Source: Lachnospiraceae bacterium (lineage in GTDB: Bacteria > Bacillota > Clostridia > Lachnospirales > Lachnospiraceae). Taken from it: DNA of 64,000 nucleotides. The stretch lies in NCBI GenBank assembly GCA_022794265.1, contig JAAWEK010000008.1:1-64000 (forward strand), given 5' to 3'. Made by a program: the position numbers and the translations under genes. The notes beneath the pieces are model-generated. The model saw only the letters and a program-made list of their open reading frames with translations, searched no databases and was not told the DNA's origin. This document shows, piece after piece, positions 7,989-16,730 of the stretch (the first letter of the stretch is position 1; every line of letters starts with the position of its first letter).

Positions 7989-9692
7989 ATGTCAAAATAT
8001 ATGATTATAGATGGAATACGTGCGGAGTTTGAGAATGAAAAAAATATTCTGCAGGTCATTCAGAAAATAGGAATACATGTACCTACATTTTGTTATTATT
8101 CGGATTTATCTATTTACGGAGCATGCAGAATGTGCGTGGTGGAAGACGAGCGGGGAGGAATTCTTGCATCCTGTTCCACACCACCAAAAGACAAAATGGT
8201 AATTAAGACCAATACCCCGAAACTTCACCAGCATAGAAAGATGATATTGGAACTGTTGCTGGCAGCACACTGCCGGGACTGTACCGTTTGTGAGAAAAAC
8301 GGAAAATGCCGTCTGCAATTGCTGGCAGGAAGATTTGGATTGACGGAAATTCGTTTTCCAAATACAAAGACGGAAATTCCGATTGACGATTCCTCCCTGT
8401 CCGTTGTCCGGGACCCTTCCAAGTGTATTTTATGTGGAGACTGTGTCAGAATGTGTAATGAGGTACAGAGGGTTGGAGCTATTGACTTTGCCCACAGAGG
8501 AGCCGATATGGTAGTTAGTCCTGCCTTTGACCGGAAGCTGGCGGAAACGGACTGTGTCAACTGCGGACAGTGTGCTGCTGTCTGTCCGACCGGAGCCATA
8601 ACCGTTAAGAGCAATAAAAAAGAAGTCTGGAAAGCTATTTATGACCCGAAGAAACGTGTTGTGGTACAGGTTGCCCCGGCTGTCCGCGTGGCATTGGGCG
8701 AGGAATTCGGTCTGGAACCGGGAGCGAATTCGATTGGAAAAATATTTACGGCAATTCGTATGTTAGGTGTGGACAATGTATACGATACCTGTGTGGGGGC
8801 GGATTTAACTATTATGGAAGAAACCGCCGAATTGGAAGATAAATTAAGCAAAGGAGAAAGTAAATATCCGCTGTTTACTTCCTGCTGTCCGGCATGGATT
8901 CGTTTTGCGGAAACAAAACATCCGGAATTACTGCCATATATTTCTACATCAAAGTCTCCTATGCAGATGTTCGGAGCTGTATTAAAGGAATATTATAAGC
9001 CGGCGGATAAAGAAGCAGACGTGGAGACTTATTCGGTGGCTATTATGCCTTGTACAGCAAAGAAATATGAGGCAGCAAGAGATGAGTTTGTGCGCAATGG
9101 TGTAAAGGATGTGGATGCAGTAATTACTACCAAAGAGGTGGCCCATATGATTAAGGAACTGGGAATCCAGTTTAATGAAATCGAGCCAAGTGCACCGGAT
9201 ATGCCGTTCTCCATTTCGTCGGGAGCAGGCGCTATATTTGGAGTTACCGGAGGCGTAACGGAAGCGGCGCTTAGGAAGCTGGCCACCAAAAAGACCAATG
9301 CAGAGTTAAAGGACATCGAGTATTCCGGTATCCGGGGACTGGACGGAATCAAAGTTGCAGAAATCCCTTTGGGTGACACCACGGCCAGAATTGCAGTAGT
9401 CAGCGGTCTTGGAAATGTAGAAAAATTGTTGGAAAAGATAGAAAGCGGAGAAGAACATTTTGATTTTGTAGAAGTTATGGCATGTCCCAACGGATGTATT
9501 GCCGGAGCAGGCCAGCCGTTCAGCCATAAAGCGGACAAGGCGAACCGGGCAAAGGGGATGTACAATGTGGATAAAGAAGCAAGCATTAAACGGTGTGAAG
9601 AGAATCCGGTGGTTGCTAATCTGTATCAGGGTATGTTGAAAGACAGGAGTCATGAACTGCTGCATGTAGACTATACCCATGGTAGCAAATAA
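7989..9692 (+). CDS. hydA: [FeFe] hydrogenase catalytic subunit
   Basis: A 567-residue catalytic subunit. In order: a plant-type [2Fe-2S] domain (cysteines at about 34-60), the His-Cys cluster motif HCRDCTVCEKNGKC (about 94), two [4Fe-4S] motifs (CILCGDCVRMC, CVNCGQCAAVC), and the H-cluster domain with TSCCPAW (about 297), MPCTAKKYE (about 353) and EVMACPNGCIAGAGQP (about 496). The last motif differs from the textbook EVMACPGGC form at the glycines but keeps the ligand cysteines. It makes or uses H2, coupled to NAD(P)H and ferredoxin through HydB and HydC. AGGAGG precedes the start, 19 bases after hydB. Maturation genes hydE/F/G are not in the window. Confidence 0.95.
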   Translation: MSKYMIIDGIRAEFENEKNILQVIQKIGIHVPTFCYYSDLSIYGACRMCVVEDERGGILASCSTPPKDKMVIKTNTPKLHQHRKMILELLLAAHCRDCTVCEKNGKCRLQLLAGRFGLTEIRFPNTKTEIPIDDSSLSVVRDPSKCILCGDCVRMCNEVQRVGAIDFAHRGADMVVSPAFDRKLAETDCVNCGQCAAVCPTGAITVKSNKKEVWKAIYDPKKRVVVQVAPAVRVALGEEFGLEPGANSIGKIFTAIRMLGVDNVYDTCVGADLTIMEETAELEDKLSKGESKYPLFTSCCPAWIRFAETKHPELLPYISTSKSPMQMFGAVLKEYYKPADKEADVETYSVAIMPCTAKKYEAARDEFVRNGVKDVDAVITTKEVAHMIKELGIQFNEIEPSAPDMPFSISSGAGAIFGVTGGVTEAALRKLATKKTNAELKDIEYSGIRGLDGIKVAEIPLGDTTARIAVVSGLGNVEKLLEKIESGEEHFDFVEVMACPNGCIAGAGQPFSHKADKANRAKGMYNVDKEASIKRCEENPVVANLYQGMLKDRSHELLHVDYTHGSK

Positions 9693-9717
9693 GATGAATA
9701 TTTAAGCTACATAAAAT

Positions 9718-9757
9718 AAAATCTGCCGGGAACAGGAGATTTCCGGCAGATTTTATG
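9718..9757 (+). terminator. Rho-independent terminator after hydA
   Basis: A 12-base-pair stem (AAAATCTGCCGG with CCGGCAGATTTT) closes a 13-base loop, with the T-rich end forming part of the stem. It ends the hydrogenase operon 25 bases after hydA. Confidence 0.8.
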
Positions 9758-9813
9758 ATGAAAGGGACATATGAAATACAAGCATAATTTTAATTGTGAA
9801 AGGAAAATCTCAT

Positions 9814-10713
9814 ATGAAGAATAAAAAAACAGCAAAGCCGGGATGGATATTATTTTTAAATGTTTTGCTTGCGGTTCTGTTTACTTTTTTCTTTGAATCC
9901 ATGCTGGAAGCGGCTTCTGGCGGAAAAAAGTGGTACTTTATTTCTCTGCCACTGGGAATAGGTTTATTTGTGCTCCGACACAGGACCACAGGAAAAAGTA
10001 TGGTCAGCCGGATGGGAATGATTCGGGAGAGGATGCGTACCGAAGGAAAAACGGAAGAAGTTACCCGGGAACTGGAAAATCTTCTGCTCTATCAGTACAA
10101 CAATAAACATTCTATCGGCAGAACGGACAGAAGTATTCTGGAAAGTCATAAGCTGGAAATATTTTCTGAAGACTGGGAAGGCCTTGAACTGCTGGCAGAA
10201 GTATATGCGGAAACAGGGAAAACGGACAGAGCCGTTCATATAGTGGAACAGATACATAACAGCACGGAATTTCATACAAGTCTGGAAATACTTCCAGTGA
10301 AATATAAGAAAACTGTATTTTATCTTACTGCACTGAAAATTTTTATGGAAGCCGGAGATATGAAAAAAACGGAAGAATATCTCTTTGAGGCGAGACCTTA
10401 TATGGAAACATTTAAGAATAGGAAGGACGATATGGGTGCTTTCATTTGCCTGACCCATGTGAAATATCAGTATCTGAAGGGAAATTATATCCAGGCGCTG
10501 CAATGGCTGGATTACTATATATTTCCTGAGAATACGGAAATACAGCTTATGAGACGGGAACTTGCATCCTGGCTGCACAATGCATTGGGAGACGCGGAAC
10601 AGTCTGAGTACTGGCTGAAACAGGCGGAGGAAGTCTGTGACAGTCAGTGGAGAAAGGATAAACTTTATGCAGACTATGATGAAATGCTGAAGCGCAAGGC
10701 TATTCCATTATAA
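9814..10713 (+). CDS. Membrane protein with two N-terminal helices and TPR-like helical domain, unknown function
   Basis: I do not recognise this 299-residue protein. It starts with a basic stretch followed by two membrane helices (about 10-30 and 37-55). The rest is cytoplasmic and helical with paired helices that look like degenerate TPR units, for example LLAEVYAETGKTDRAVHIVEQ. The ATG at 9814 follows AAAGGA; a GTG 18 bases upstream is also in frame but has no ribosome site. It is alone between the hydrogenase terminator and a convergent phosphatase gene, whose end overlaps it by 14 bases. A scaffold role is possible but unsupported. Confidence 0.75.
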   Translation: MKNKKTAKPGWILFLNVLLAVLFTFFFESMLEAASGGKKWYFISLPLGIGLFVLRHRTTGKSMVSRMGMIRERMRTEGKTEEVTRELENLLLYQYNNKHSIGRTDRSILESHKLEIFSEDWEGLELLAEVYAETGKTDRAVHIVEQIHNSTEFHTSLEILPVKYKKTVFYLTALKIFMEAGDMKKTEEYLFEARPYMETFKNRKDDMGAFICLTHVKYQYLKGNYIQALQWLDYYIFPENTEIQLMRRELASWLHNALGDAEQSEYWLKQAEEVCDSQWRKDKLYADYDEMLKRKAIPL

Positions 10714-11509
10714 ATTTCTGAATTACATGTAAGATTCCATCCTCATCATTGGAGCGGGTAATATAGTCTGCGGCGGCTTTGACAGCTTCCTGGGCATTTT
10801 CCATAGCAACGCCAAGTCCGGCAATTTCTATCATGGAAATATCATTAAATCCGTCCCCACAGCATATCATTTCCTCGCTGGTCAGTCCGATGGTATTTAA
10901 CAGAGTAAGCAGGGACTGGGCTTTATCTACATTCTGCGGCATGATTTCCAGAAAATAGGGTTCCGAAAAATATATGCTTAACAAAGATTTAAATTTTTTC
11001 TTTAATCGTTTTTCAACTTCCTGTAAAACCGAATGTTCACCGGTCATCAAACATTTGTTTGTAGAAAAATTCATATATTCCGGGAAATTCTCTACATATT
11101 TAATATCCAGTTTATTGATTCTGGATTCTATCATCATGTAATCATCAATGGGGGTACCGGCAACCACATTGTCATTCTCATAAGAAATAATACCTGCTCC
11201 GCCTTCCACTGCATATTTGTATAAATCAGGAATCACGCTAATCGGTAGCGTTTTCTGGAATACAACTTCTTTGGAACGCCAGTCGGTGATTTTTGCACCG
11301 TTATAGGAAAGAACATAGCTTCCATACTTATCCAGACATAAATCATCTGCCAGACCGGCCATACCAGGTGTGGGCCTTCCAGAAGCCAGAACCACCTTAA
11401 AGCCCTGTTTCTGGATATCCAGAAGAGCCTCTTTGGTTGGCTGTGTAATAATCTTTTGAGAGTTGGTGAGAGTACCGTCTATATCTAAAGCGATTAATTT
11501 GTATGACAT
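10700..11509 (-). CDS. HAD superfamily Cof-type sugar/flavin phosphatase
   Basis: The 269-residue protein has the HAD motifs of the Cof/YidA subfamily: motif I LDIDGTLTNS near the N-terminus with nucleophile and acid/base aspartates, motif II LASGRP, and motif IV CCGDGFNDISMIE near the C-terminus. A type IIB cap domain lies between about 85 and 190. Members dephosphorylate sugar phosphates, nucleotides, FMN or pyridoxal phosphate, and the substrate cannot be assigned here. It seems to be a single-gene unit; a moderate ribosome site (AAGGAA) lies upstream of the start. Confidence 0.9.
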   Translation of the reverse strand: MSYKLIALDIDGTLTNSQKIITQPTKEALLDIQKQGFKVVLASGRPTPGMAGLADDLCLDKYGSYVLSYNGAKITDWRSKEVVFQKTLPISVIPDLYKYAVEGGAGIISYENDNVVAGTPIDDYMMIESRINKLDIKYVENFPEYMNFSTNKCLMTGEHSVLQEVEKRLKKKFKSLLSIYFSEPYFLEIMPQNVDKAQSLLTLLNTIGLTSEEMICCGDGFNDISMIEIAGLGVAMENAQEAVKAAADYITRSNDEDGILHVIQKFIME

Positions 11510-11642
11510 GGTTTTATTCCTTTTTGATTTATTAATATTTGCGCAATCGCTTATTATTAAGAATTTTAATATGGATTGTACAGGATAAATGGAGATATGT
11601 CAATGCGAATATTTTTAGCAAAGTGGAAGCGGGAGTTCCTTC

Positions 11643-12716
11643 TCACCCCAAAAAATACGTCGGTAAAAATCCCCACTTTAAATAGTTAAACTCTGGCAGC
11701 ACTACACTAAAATCTATCAATATCGGGCAGAATATAATACTTCCCATAATTAATATCGGCATTACCGCCGAAAATATCCGGATGTTCGGCAATAATTTAT
11801 ACAGCAGATAGCAGTATACTGTGCATATTATTGTATAAAGCAGCAGATGTATCAGTGTGACCGGAAGAGTTTCCACGCCGTTACAGATGGTTATGGTAAC
11901 CAATGCACTTAATGCCGTGAGAAAAGTGCCAGAGAATATATCTGCAAGTTTACAGAGTGTTCTTGTTCTGGCGGGAAATGCATGGAAGATTCCTTTCCGG
12001 CTGTCCCTGTATAAATGCAGAGTTCCTGCAAAAGCGCCCAGCATGATAAAGAGCGCAGCAATTCCGGAAGCTGAACCCAGAATATAATCCGGCAGCATTA
12101 CAGAAGTATCTTTGACAGATCCGGCCGGGGTTTTATATTCAAAAGAAAAGGTTTCATCACTGTTTAAGTATTCAGTATAAGCCGGCTGAAGTCTGTCCCG
12201 GAGAGAGGAAAGCTCCTTGGGAGAAAATGAAAGATAGGTTCTGGTACCGATAAAATCCATAAATTCTTCAAAAGCATACAACGTAAATATTTCGGAATAT
12301 ACATATTCTGCGGCAATGGATCCGGCAGCAGTTCCCGGTGAAACATACAGTCCTACGGTTTCTGCTGTATCACCTTCTGAAAGACGGAGGGAAAAGTCTT
12401 CGGAAAATACGAAACCGCATTCATATGTTCTGGTCCGAACGGAATCCAGCATTTCATCTTTTGAACTAAATTCCCGAAATGTGATTCCTTCCGAATTTTT
12501 GCTGAGTTGTTGGATGATATATTCCGCAAAGGGGCCGGTATCTTCGCTGTATAATCCTGCACGGATGGTAATGGCGGCATCCTTTAACAGATATTTTAAT
12601 CCTAAGGAAAGAACCGGCAACAGGCACAGAATGAGAATAAAAGAAATTTTATTCAGCAGACGCTTGATGAAAAGACGGAGACAGATAGAAAACCGGTTAT
12701 AAGTATTTTTATTCAT
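11643..12716 (-). CDS. ABC-2 type export permease, second subunit
   Basis: The 357-residue protein has the ABC-2 permease layout: an N-terminal membrane helix (about 18-38), a large extracytoplasmic domain (about 40-210), then five or so membrane helices. The start chosen at 12716 follows GGAAAGGAG and overlaps the stop of the preceding permease by four bases (ATGA arrangement). It should pair with that permease to form the membrane channel driven by the ATPase at 16464-15805. The direction is inferred to be export from the ABC-2 family; the substrate is unknown. It is the last gene of the operon and I see no clear terminator after it. Confidence 0.82.
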   Translation of the reverse strand: MNKNTYNRFSICLRLFIKRLLNKISFILILCLLPVLSLGLKYLLKDAAITIRAGLYSEDTGPFAEYIIQQLSKNSEGITFREFSSKDEMLDSVRTRTYECGFVFSEDFSLRLSEGDTAETVGLYVSPGTAAGSIAAEYVYSEIFTLYAFEEFMDFIGTRTYLSFSPKELSSLRDRLQPAYTEYLNSDETFSFEYKTPAGSVKDTSVMLPDYILGSASGIAALFIMLGAFAGTLHLYRDSRKGIFHAFPARTRTLCKLADIFSGTFLTALSALVTITICNGVETLPVTLIHLLLYTIICTVYCYLLYKLLPNIRIFSAVMPILIMGSIIFCPILIDFSVVLPEFNYLKWGFLPTYFLG

Positions 12717-13933
12717 ATAAGTTTCGCTCCTTTCCGAATATAAAGATTCAGTGTTGTACAAAGATATAAGAATAATCCGGAACAAAGAGCTGTGAGCAGA
12801 TGAGATAACGAAATCCGATTTTGTATCATATCTGTCATTAACCGCAGCATATGGGTGGAAGGCAGATAGTTTGATATTTCCTTTAAAGCATCCGGCAGAA
12901 ACAGTTCCGGTACAAAACAGCCGGATATAAAACACATTACCGTTGAAGCTATAAATAATAATAAGATTCCGCCGGATCTGCCGGAAGTCAGGGAGATAAT
13001 AAATACAATTACTCCGGCGGCGCAGAGGCAGACGGCGGCAGTATTAAATAATGCAGCGGGCAGACGAAACCTTACGGAAAGGATATTCATGGCATTTAAA
13101 AGAACGAATACCAGAACAGCGCTGAATAGTAAAATAAAAAGTGTCAGGGCAACGGACAGGATTTTACCTAATGCTATGTGCTGGCTTCCGATACCGGCCT
13201 GATAAAGTTTCAGATTCATGATTCTGCTGTTAGACTGAAGGGTATGTATAAATGTGGTTCCCATCATCATCAACAGCAGTACAACACCGGCGCAGATATA
13301 GTATTCTTTAATTGGAACAGATCCGGTGGCTGAAACTGTATGGGTCTGAAATGTGGAGGAGCGGTCCAGGGCCTTTGTCAGATAAATACTGTTTAAAGCC
13401 AGATTGGCCTCTTTTTCATGTTCTAAAATGTCCTGTTCTTTATAAAAATCGTACAAGGTATAGACTCCTGCCTGGGCAGAATCCAGAATGTTTTCCACTG
13501 CTTTGGTAAGTTCCACCAGTATTATGGAGTATATTGAAAGCTTAACCGGAAGACTGATTTGAATGGAATAATTTTTACCGGACATCAGACTGTTCATAAA
13601 ACCTGCCGGAATAGTGATGGCAGCCATTATCTGATTATTTGCCAGCATTTCAGTGCTTTCTTCTTCAGAGGTCTGAATAAAATTACAGACGGAGGAAATA
13701 CTGTCAGATCCGGTGAGCATCCCGACAATCATTTTGGTCATCCGGTTTTCGTCTTCCAGAGAATAAGCAATACTAATATCCGCATCATTTTTATTGATAT
13801 AAATCATTTTTCCGGCGCAAAAAGCAATTGCACCTGCCACAAGGGATAGTGCAATTGCTCCGGCTAAAATATGGGGGATTGATTTTAAGATTCGTTTGCA
13901 TTCAAGTTTATAAAAAAGGATTAGTTGTTTCAT
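12713..13933 (-). CDS. ABC-2 type export permease, first subunit
   Basis: A 406-residue ABC-2 permease with one N-terminal membrane helix (about 20-42), an extracytoplasmic domain (about 45-215) and five or six C-terminal helices including the family-like segment GGILLLFIASTVMCFISGCF. The size and layout match the YhgE/YhaP-like half of two-subunit exporters. It overlaps the following permease by four bases and is 23 bases after the membrane-anchored protein gene upstream, so these are co-transcribed. The substrate is unknown; drugs, antimicrobial peptides or cell-envelope lipids are typical of the class. Confidence 0.83.
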   Translation of the reverse strand: MKQLILFYKLECKRILKSIPHILAGAIALSLVAGAIAFCAGKMIYINKNDADISIAYSLEDENRMTKMIVGMLTGSDSISSVCNFIQTSEEESTEMLANNQIMAAITIPAGFMNSLMSGKNYSIQISLPVKLSIYSIILVELTKAVENILDSAQAGVYTLYDFYKEQDILEHEKEANLALNSIYLTKALDRSSTFQTHTVSATGSVPIKEYYICAGVVLLLMMMGTTFIHTLQSNSRIMNLKLYQAGIGSQHIALGKILSVALTLFILLFSAVLVFVLLNAMNILSVRFRLPAALFNTAAVCLCAAGVIVFIISLTSGRSGGILLLFIASTVMCFISGCFVPELFLPDALKEISNYLPSTHMLRLMTDMIQNRISLSHLLTALCSGLFLYLCTTLNLYIRKGAKLI

Positions 13934-13956
13934 TGCTAATTATTCTTTCCAATTTT

Positions 13957-15708
13957 TTATTCGCCAAAACCATAACCGGCCAATGATTTTTCAAATGAGT
14001 CAATACTATCGGAAATGCTTTCCATAATGGAGAATAAATCTTCTGTCGGCATTTCAAAAATTCTGTATTCCGTTCCGGACGGTCTGGCTATTTCTTCCTC
14101 CAGTTTTGAAATATTGATTTGACCTGAAGCGGAAAACAGAGTTTCATTTTCGGATATGATATCCAGACGGTCAAGGGAGAAGGAATAATCCCCATTTTTT
14201 TCCGCCTTGTTTAAAGTTCCGTTTAGTTTTAATATAACCGGGCCTTCGGATATTTTAATAATGCCTTCATATTTTCCGGTTGCGGTATTATAGGTTCTGT
14301 TATGGTTCAGCACAAAGGATTCATCATCAAAAGACACAATCAGGGAACGGTTGTGTTTTATTGTTTCGGAATTTTGACTGCAGGAATTTACCAGTTCCAG
14401 ATTCAGAGTCTGGCCGCCGGCAGAACACTCCAGGCGGAAATGCATGGAATCCGCAGGATTTACGGTTGAACCGCTGGTAATATACAGATTGATATCCAGA
14501 GTTTCACCGTCTATTTCAACAGTATTTTCAGAGGTAAGGCTGACAAGCTGTCCTTTTGTATTTTTATATACAGTAAAACTGATATCCTGATTAAAATATT
14601 CTGCAAAAGCATTTCCAGCCGAGGTTAAACCAATGCGGAGCTGGGAAAATATCTGCTCTGTAAAATCGTCAAATGACATACCTTCTATCCGCTTGATGGT
14701 GAAGGCGGAATAATAAGTCTGGAAATAACCTTTTAAGAAGTTCTGACAGTCTTTATCGTCCAAAGCCAGCGTCAGTATATCTTTTATAAGCAATTCAATG
14801 CTTTCTTCCGAAATAGTTACTATTGTACCCTTATTTCTGTTGGCATCTGCGTCTATGTCTTTATAAGTGATACCAGTTTTGATTTTTTTAAAATCTTCTG
14901 GATAAACGGAAGCCAGTTTGTTCAACACCACTGGTAACAGACTGCCATTGCCGTCCATATCTGTCCGTTCAAACAGCGAATCGAAATTAAAGGAATCCAG
15001 CATATCGAAATAAGGTTTCAGATATTCCATGGTTTCATCATCTTCTGAGTCCTTCATGGATTCGATAAATAAAGGCGATTTCTTAATCTGTTCTCCGATA
15101 TCAGAAGAGCCGATGGTGAATACACCAGAGGACAAAGTCGGAATTTTCAGACAGATATCGTTTTCATCTGCGTAAAGATAGGCCGAAAGGACTGCAGCAT
15201 TTCTGTAGGACAATGAAACATCAGCAGAAGTCTTTTTCTTATCCATATCCCTCAGCAGCATATAACGGACACCTATTCCCGAGGCATCGGGAATATCTGC
15301 TATGGAAGATATCGTAACGGAGGCTTCCATTTTTGCAGACTGGGTGGAAAGTAATTCGGATATTTCTTTTAATCCCATGGCTTCGTTGATGGGACTGGAA
15401 AAATCAAACAATGCTTCCAGAGATTCCGTATTGACCGAGGCGGTATTTGAATTCTTTCCGCGGCTCAGGACATACCAGACGCCGGCAACGGTTACTGTCA
15501 ATAGAATAATGATTGCTGCAACCGGTACTAATCTGGAACGTTTTTTTCTAATTTTAGCAGTTTCATATTGATGTTCCACAGGGGTTTCACGGGTTTCTGG
15601 CGCCGGAGATTCCGATGGAGACAGGTGTTCGGCAGTATCTTTTTGAGTATCTGGTTCTGGTATGGTCCGGAAAAATAAATCGCTGTTTTCGTTATCATTT
15701 TGTGACAT
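13957..15708 (-). CDS. Membrane-anchored extracellular protein of ABC-2 export operon, unknown function
   Basis: This 583-residue protein has a proline/acid-rich cytoplasmic tail of about 50 residues, one membrane helix (about 58-80, preceded by RKKRSR) and a long extracellular part with repeated beta-rich segments such as LYITSGSTVNPADSMHFRLE. I do not recognise a characterised domain; it resembles clostridial proteins annotated only as DUF families next to ABC-2 transporters (possibly DUF6583, from memory). Sitting between ATPase and permease genes in one operon, it is likely an accessory or sensor part of the exporter. The ATG at 15708 has AAAGGA upstream; an earlier in-frame ATG lacks support. 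Confidence 0.72.
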   Translation of the reverse strand: MSQNDNENSDLFFRTIPEPDTQKDTAEHLSPSESPAPETRETPVEHQYETAKIRKKRSRLVPVAAIIILLTVTVAGVWYVLSRGKNSNTASVNTESLEALFDFSSPINEAMGLKEISELLSTQSAKMEASVTISSIADIPDASGIGVRYMLLRDMDKKKTSADVSLSYRNAAVLSAYLYADENDICLKIPTLSSGVFTIGSSDIGEQIKKSPLFIESMKDSEDDETMEYLKPYFDMLDSFNFDSLFERTDMDGNGSLLPVVLNKLASVYPEDFKKIKTGITYKDIDADANRNKGTIVTISEESIELLIKDILTLALDDKDCQNFLKGYFQTYYSAFTIKRIEGMSFDDFTEQIFSQLRIGLTSAGNAFAEYFNQDISFTVYKNTKGQLVSLTSENTVEIDGETLDINLYITSGSTVNPADSMHFRLECSAGGQTLNLELVNSCSQNSETIKHNRSLIVSFDDESFVLNHNRTYNTATGKYEGIIKISEGPVILKLNGTLNKAEKNGDYSFSLDRLDIISENETLFSASGQINISKLEEEIARPSGTEYRIFEMPTEDLFSIMESISDSIDSFEKSLAGYGFGE

Positions 15709-15804
15709 AGAATCAATCCTTTCTTTTTTATAAATGGTAGACAATTGTGAAACACATGGTTACAGGTCAAAAGTTTCAGCGAATTACGCTTTTGGGTGGA
15801 GAAT

Positions 15805-16464
15805 TTAGAAATATTTGTCCGCTGAAATTTTTGAGGTTTCTGTTAGTAAAGAATCTTTTAGTAAAAATAATTTATCACATATGGAAAGTTCCGGTTCATC
15901 ATGGGAAACCAAAAGAACAGAACCGCCGTTTTGGGTAAAATTTTTAATATAATCCCGGATTTGTTTTTTACATTGCAAATCCAGTGCGGCGCTGGGTTCA
16001 TCCATAATCAGCAGGGAGGGATTATCCGCCAGGGCAATTCCGATACTGAGACGTTTTTTCATGCCGCCGGACAGACGGGAGACCCGTTTGTTCAGAAAAT
16101 CACTGATACCCAGCATTTTCAGGAGCCCGTGGTCAAGTTCATCCTCCAGATTTAAAGAAGCTCCGGTATACCATAATCTCAGATTATCCAGGGCAGACAA
16201 CTCTTCCATCAGCGGATTTTCCTGGGGAACATAACTGATATATCCCCGGAGAATATCGGAAGAAAAGGAAAGCTTTTTATCGTCTATGAAAATACTTCCT
16301 TTTTCAGGTTTCAGAAATCCGGCAATTATAGAAAGCAGGGTTGTTTTTCCGCTCCCGTTAGCGCCAATGATACCGACGCATTCTCCAGAATGAATGTTTA
16401 TACTGATATTGTCTAATATGGTATGTTTTCCATATTTTTTACAGACAGATGAGATTTTTATCAT
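15805..16464 (-). CDS. ABC transporter ATP-binding protein of ABC-2 exporter
   Basis: A 219-residue ATPase with Walker A GANGSGKTT (about 36), Q-loop VPQEN, signature LSGGMKKRL, Walker B LLIMDEPSAALD and H-loop VSHDE. The LSGGMKKRL form is typical of ATPases that pair with ABC-2 exporters. It is the first gene of a minus-strand operon with a membrane-anchored protein and two permeases, all co-oriented. A promoter with TTGAAA and TATGAT is readable upstream. It energises export of an unknown substrate. Confidence 0.92.
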   Translation of the reverse strand: MIKISSVCKKYGKHTILDNISINIHSGECVGIIGANGSGKTTLLSIIAGFLKPEKGSIFIDDKKLSFSSDILRGYISYVPQENPLMEELSALDNLRLWYTGASLNLEDELDHGLLKMLGISDFLNKRVSRLSGGMKKRLSIGIALADNPSLLIMDEPSAALDLQCKKQIRDYIKNFTQNGGSVLLVSHDEPELSICDKLFLLKDSLLTETSKISADKYF

Positions 16465-16519
16465 ACCAGCCTCATTTCCATACTATACGCATATTAAGTA
16501 TTTGCTAAACTTATTTATA

Positions 16520-16556
16520 TTATGGTAATCATAACATATTATAATTGTATTTTCAA
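16520..16556 (-). promoter_or_regulatory. Promoter of ABC-2 export operon with overlapping inverted repeat
   Basis: On the minus strand TTGAAA (16556-16551) and TATGAT (16533-16528) are 17 bases apart. The short inverted repeat TTATG-gtaat-CATAA at 16520-16534 covers the -10 element and could be an operator. No regulator gene is in the operon. Confidence 0.55.
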
Positions 16557-16589
16557 TTCATTTGAAATTTTAATAATTAAAAAAAAGCC

Positions 16590-16617
16590 TTGACATCCCA
16601 AAAAAAAGGTTTATAAT
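16590..16617 (+). promoter_or_regulatory. Sigma-A promoter of amt-PII gene
   Basis: TTGACA (16590-16595) and TATAAT (16612-16617) with a 16-base spacer containing an A-run. It predicts transcription from about 16624, just before the leader terminator. Confidence 0.75.
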
Positions 16618-16636
16618 ACACAGCATAAACGGCGAA

Positions 16637-16669
16637 GGCGTCTGGGTGAATTCCCAGGCGCCTTTTTTT
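16637..16669 (+). terminator. Leader terminator (attenuator) before amt-PII
   Basis: A ten-pair stem GGCGTCTGGG / CCCAGGCGCC with a six-base loop, followed by seven T. It sits between the promoter and the gene, about 14 bases after the expected transcription start, so most transcripts should stop here unless an antiterminator acts. A similar element precedes the glutamine synthetase gene. Confidence 0.8.
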
Positions 16670-16730
16670 AGTTTCGCGAACTGGCTGTGATAGGAAATTA
16701 AAAAGAATGTTTAAAATGGAGGTATGTGTT

